From: JAKPPT01 sp964630305
GTDB lineage: Bacteria; Spirochaetota; Spirochaetia; Treponematales; UBA12059
Direction: 5' to 3'
NCBI GenBank assembly: GCA_964630305.1
Contig: CAZVTR010000046.1
Location: forward strand, 1-17,620
DNA: 17,620 nt
Shown here: one piece after another, positions 15,257-17,620 of the stretch
Layout: every line of letters begins with the position of its first letter
Numbering within the stretch: the stretch's first letter is position 1
Notes under the pieces: generated by a model
What the model saw: the letters and a program-made list of their open reading frames with translations, nothing else
The model's database searches: none
What the model was told of the DNA's origin: nothing
Program-made: the position numbers and the translations under genes

Positions 15257-15934
15257 TTATCTCCTCTCGTCTGAAACGATAAGGCCATCATGTAACTTTA
15301 TAAGTCTCGTAGCATACTGCATTACCATGGGATCATGGGTTGAAAAAATAAATGTAGTGCCGTGTTTTTTATTAAGTTCCAGCATGAGCTTCATTATTTC
15401 TTCGCCAGTTACAGAATCAAGATTAGCAGTAGGTTCGTCTGCAAGCACAAGTAATGGATTTTTAACAAGAGCTCGTGCTATAGCGACGCGCTGCTGCTGG
15501 CCTCCAGAAAGCTTAGAGGGCAAACGATTTTCAGCTCCTTTAAGACCTACCTCTTGGAGTATTGCGAATGTTCGGTTTTCGATTTCTTTATCTGAAATTC
15601 GCAACAAGTTAAGTGCAAGCGCAACATTCTCATAAGCAGTCAAAACAGGAATAAGATTAAATGTTTGAAATACAAAGCCCAATTTTTCTCTTCTAAAACT
15701 TGCTCGATCTTTTCCTGAGAGAGTTTGGATATCCTTATCTTCTATAAAAACCTTGCCGCTATCGGCATCATCTAAAAGACCAATGATATTGAGTAATGTG
15801 GTTTTTCCAGAACCAGAAGGACCTGCTATGGCTGTGAACTCTCCTGTTTTAATTTCCAGAGAAACTCCGCGCAACGCATGCACTGCAGATTCACCTTCTG
15901 CATATGTCTTTACTAATGCATTAATCTTTATCAT
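15257..15934 (-). CDS. ABC transporter ATP-binding protein, LolD/MacB type
   Basis: A 225-residue cytoplasmic ATPase with every required motif: Walker A GPSGSGKT at 38-45, Q-loop Q90, signature LSGGQQQRVAIARAL from 142, Walker B LLVLADEP at 161-168 with the catalytic Glu at 167, D-loop and H-loop His at 200 (STHD). The segment FRREKLGFVFQTFNLIPVLT is typical of the LolD/MacB/FtsE group, which works with FtsX-like permeases, and two such permeases follow directly. The ATG has GGAGG five bases upstream. The gene is 27 bases downstream of the SPFH gene. Function as the power unit of this exporter is secure; calling it lolD would go beyond the evidence, since a separate canonical Lol system may exist elsewhere in the genome. 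Confidence 0.94.
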   Translation of the reverse strand: MIKINALVKTYAEGESAVHALRGVSLEIKTGEFTAIAGPSGSGKTTLLNIIGLLDDADSGKVFIEDKDIQTLSGKDRASFRREKLGFVFQTFNLIPVLTAYENVALALNLLRISDKEIENRTFAILQEVGLKGAENRLPSKLSGGQQQRVAIARALVKNPLLVLADEPTANLDSVTGEEIMKLMLELNKKHGTTFIFSTHDPMVMQYATRLIKLHDGLIVSDERR

Positions 15935-15961
15935 ACATACCTCCTCACTACGCTATTACTA

Positions 15962-17077
15962 TCATTTAGATTGCCCCGACGACGACTGACCGGGATGCTG
16001 TGATCTAAGCTCCTGCAGAGCTTTCAGTCCAAAAGCATCATTATCAGAAAGCTCTCTGCCCAGTTCCCCGGGCACCATTACCATTGCTGTTCCATTTGTA
16101 AACCCTTCATACAATACAGAAAGTTTTTTAAGACCATACGCCTCTGGATTACCTTTATATTTTTCAGCAGCTTGGCTAAATGCATCAGCCATCTCATTTT
16201 CTGCTTCCGCCAGCAAAATTCTAGCTTTTTTCTCTCGCTCTGCTTGAGCAGCATGACTCATTGCATCCTGCAATTCCGGCGGAATAGTGATTTCGGTAAT
16301 TTCTATATGCTGAATAGTTATACCCCAATCAGTTGTTTTTGCATCAACAGCACTGCGAATTTCTTCTTTGACCCGTTCATCACGTGCAAGTAATGTTGTT
16401 AATGTGTTTCTGGATATTGCTGATCGCAAAGCAGTTTGCGCACTGAGCACAACGGCATCAAGATAATGTTCAACTTCTAACTTAGCTTTTGCTGCATCCC
16501 AAACAAGCCAAAAACACAATGCATCAACGGTAATTGGAACAGAATCTCGTGTTAACGTTGTTTCTGCACTAAAATCTGTCACACGTATACGAATATCAAT
16601 AATTTCACTTACAGTGTCAAAAAATGGTAAAATTAGAAAAACTCCAGGGCCTTTGACTGCTCTAAATCGTCCCAGTCTAAGGATTACTGAACGCTCCCAT
16701 TCTCGTGTCATTTGAATCATAGTGCTAGCACAACAGCTTATAGCATAAATACCAACGAACAACCCTATAATTGATGGAGTCACATTATCCATTGATAACA
16801 TTGCTCCTATCATTGCAGAACTTAAGAAAAAGATAACAAAACCAATTTCCCAGCGTCTTAACCAAAATGTTCCAGCAATAAAAAGCAGAGGGAGAGCAAG
16901 CGCTATTCCTATTTTTATCGAAAAAATATTGTGCACAAGCAGAATACCAGTAATACTCACTCCGGCAAACCAAAGCAGTAAAAATATCATTACATTAAAC
17001 GTATTCCAAGAAAAATGCGGCTCGAGTACAGGATCGTGAATATTTTTTATCAAATAATGTTTTTTTCTTTCAGCCAT
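15962..17077 (-). CDS. SPFH/Band 7 (slipin-like) membrane protein with four-span N terminus
   Basis: A 371-residue protein with two parts. Residues about 1-122 hold four predicted membrane spans (about 27-48, 54-73, 78-95, 101-121). Residues about 125-300 form an SPFH/Band 7 domain with stomatin/slipin hallmarks: REWERSVILRLGRF, GPGVFLILPFFDTV, LTRDSVPITVDAL, TTDWGITIQHIEITEITIP and the helical QAEREKKARILLAEAE. These proteins build oligomeric cages or microdomains in the inner membrane. Ordinary slipins have one hairpin anchor and often pair with NfeD; here there are four spans and no NfeD gene, and the partner is an ABC exporter. The ATG overlaps the GntR gene by eight bases, with GGAGG upstream. 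Its role with the transporter is inferred from the operon only. Confidence 0.88.
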   Translation of the reverse strand: MAERKKHYLIKNIHDPVLEPHFSWNTFNVMIFLLLWFAGVSITGILLVHNIFSIKIGIALALPLLFIAGTFWLRRWEIGFVIFFLSSAMIGAMLSMDNVTPSIIGLFVGIYAISCCASTMIQMTREWERSVILRLGRFRAVKGPGVFLILPFFDTVSEIIDIRIRVTDFSAETTLTRDSVPITVDALCFWLVWDAAKAKLEVEHYLDAVVLSAQTALRSAISRNTLTTLLARDERVKEEIRSAVDAKTTDWGITIQHIEITEITIPPELQDAMSHAAQAEREKKARILLAEAENEMADAFSQAAEKYKGNPEAYGLKKLSVLYEGFTNGTAMVMVPGELGRELSDNDAFGLKALQELRSQHPGQSSSGQSK

Positions 17078-17495
17078 GCTTATTCCCTCCTAAATCATTA
17101 TTAAACATCTTAATAATCTCCATTAAGTCTTTACGCTGAACGCCTAATTTATTTGCTTTATCAAACAAATTAATAATATCAGCCTCCAGTTCCTCTATTG
17201 CTTTTCGCCTCAATTCTTGCTCGTCAAGGTGAGCTGAAATATCTGCAATATAGGTGCCGCTTCCAACTTGTGTAATAACAAGTCCGCGTATTTCTAATTC
17301 GTTATATGCTTTAGCAATCGTATTAGGATTTATTTGAAGTTTTACTGCCAGCTCACGAATTGTTGGGAGCCTCGTTCCTGGCAAAAGTTTCCCAAATCGC
17401 ACAGCATGTTCAATTGCGTGGATAATTTGTCGGTAAAACGGCACCCCGCTTTTTGCATCGAGATTAATTGAAAACCCATTTTCCTTTTCTGCCAT
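17070..17495 (-). CDS. GntR-family transcriptional regulator, YtrA-like
   Basis: A 141-residue regulator. Residues about 8-80 form the GntR winged helix-turn-helix (VPFYRQIIHAIEHAVRFGKL, LPTIRELAVKLQINPNTIAKAY, wing GSGTYI). The C-terminal part is only about 60 residues of helix, too short for an FadR or UTRA ligand domain, which is the mark of the YtrA subgroup. YtrA-type regulators usually repress the ABC transporter operon that they head, as found here. I chose the ATG at 17495, with AAGG five bases upstream, over an in-frame TTG at 17510 with no ribosome site. The stop overlaps the SPFH start by eight bases. A palindrome over the upstream promoter is the likely autoregulatory site. Confidence 0.9.
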   Translation of the reverse strand: MAEKENGFSINLDAKSGVPFYRQIIHAIEHAVRFGKLLPGTRLPTIRELAVKLQINPNTIAKAYNELEIRGLVITQVGSGTYIADISAHLDEQELRRKAIEELEADIINLFDKANKLGVQRKDLMEIIKMFNNDLGGNKHG

Positions 17496-17530
17496 ACTTA
17501 CCTTGCTCAAATTCAGGCTATTTGTTTCAT

Positions 17531-17550
17531 TGTACTAGTTTAATAGTACA
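17531..17550. promoter_or_regulatory. Predicted operator of the YtrA-like regulator
   Basis: TGTACTA-GTTTAA-TAGTACA, a perfect inverted repeat with 7-base arms and a 6-base centre. It completely covers the predicted -10 box of the operon promoter and lies 36 bases upstream of the regulator's ATG. Two-fold symmetry and position fit a dimeric GntR repressor; binding is inferred. Confidence 0.65.
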
Positions 17551-17571
17551 TTATAACAATATACCTGTCAA
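17543..17571 (-). promoter_or_regulatory. Strong sigma70-type promoter of the GntR-SPFH-ABC operon
   Basis: On the minus strand TTGACA (17566-17571, full consensus) and TACTAT (17543-17548, five of six) are separated by exactly 17 bases. The predicted start of transcription is near 17536, inside the palindrome, so a bound repressor would block polymerase directly. Confidence 0.75.
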
Positions 17572-17590
17572 GTATATTTATTGCTTGACA
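17566..17590. repeat. Inverted repeat with back-to-back -35 boxes
   Basis: TGTCAAG (17566-17572) and CTTGACA (17584-17590) form a perfect 7-base inverted repeat 11 bases apart. Each arm contains a consensus TTGACA, one facing the operon and one facing out of the window. The outward one has no convincing -10 box at 17 bases (AAACAT), so a divergent promoter is only possible. Confidence 0.45.
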
Positions 17591-17620
17591 ATTGTTGCAA
17601 TTTATTGAAACATTATGACA

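Noticed and set aside
15257..15934. Naming the ABC genes lolD, lolC and lolE
   Set aside because: The motifs are shared by Lol, MacB and other FtsX-type exporters, and the gene set (SPFH, beta-barrel) differs from the known Lol operon.
17496..17510. TTG start of the GntR gene at 17510
   Set aside because: It has no ribosome site, whereas the ATG at 17495 has AAGG at proper spacing.
17585..17613. Divergent plus-strand promoter at the right edge
   Set aside because: The TTGACA is perfect, but the bases at the -10 distance (AAACAT) fit poorly and the window ends before any gene.

Overview
The window is most likely chromosomal DNA of a spirochaete (diderm, moderately AT-rich). The cluster diadenylate cyclase - YbbR protein - acpS - DUF2225 protein - truA follows an order I recall from Borrelia, and several products imply two membranes: a LolA-like periplasmic protein and a beta-barrel protein ending in Phe. 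I cannot name the genus. Coding density is high and the longest non-coding stretch is only 190 bases (8691-8880), so no gap exceeds 300 bases. I see no tRNA, rRNA, CRISPR array, insertion sequence or clearly broken gene.

Region 1 (8690 down to 1, minus strand) is a long co-oriented run: grpE, dnaK, dnaJ, folP, diadenylate cyclase (dacA/cdaA), its YbbR-type partner (cdaR), acpS, a DUF2225 zinc-ribbon protein and truA, which runs off the left edge. A sigma70-like promoter lies upstream of grpE. The dnaK-dnaJ gap holds a strong hairpin without a T-tract. From dnaJ onward most junctions overlap or touch, which suggests translational coupling. The run joins protein folding, folate synthesis, c-di-AMP signalling, fatty-acid carrier activation and tRNA modification.

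Region 2 (8691-10671, plus strand) has rpoN (sigma-54) and hpf (short ribosome hibernation factor), transcribed divergently from grpE and closed by a clear Rho-independent terminator.

Region 3 (17620 down to 10755, minus strand) is the accessory-looking part and the best candidate for a less-described system. It is a seven-gene operon: a YtrA-type GntR repressor, a slipin/SPFH membrane protein with four predicted N-terminal membrane spans, a MacB/LolD-type ATPase, two different FtsX-like permeases, a LolA-fold periplasmic protein and an outer-membrane beta-barrel protein. Together they offer one part for each envelope layer: inner-membrane ABC pump, periplasmic carrier, outer-membrane receiver. 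A strong promoter with a 20-bp palindrome over its -10 box lies just upstream of the regulator and is probably its autoregulatory operator.
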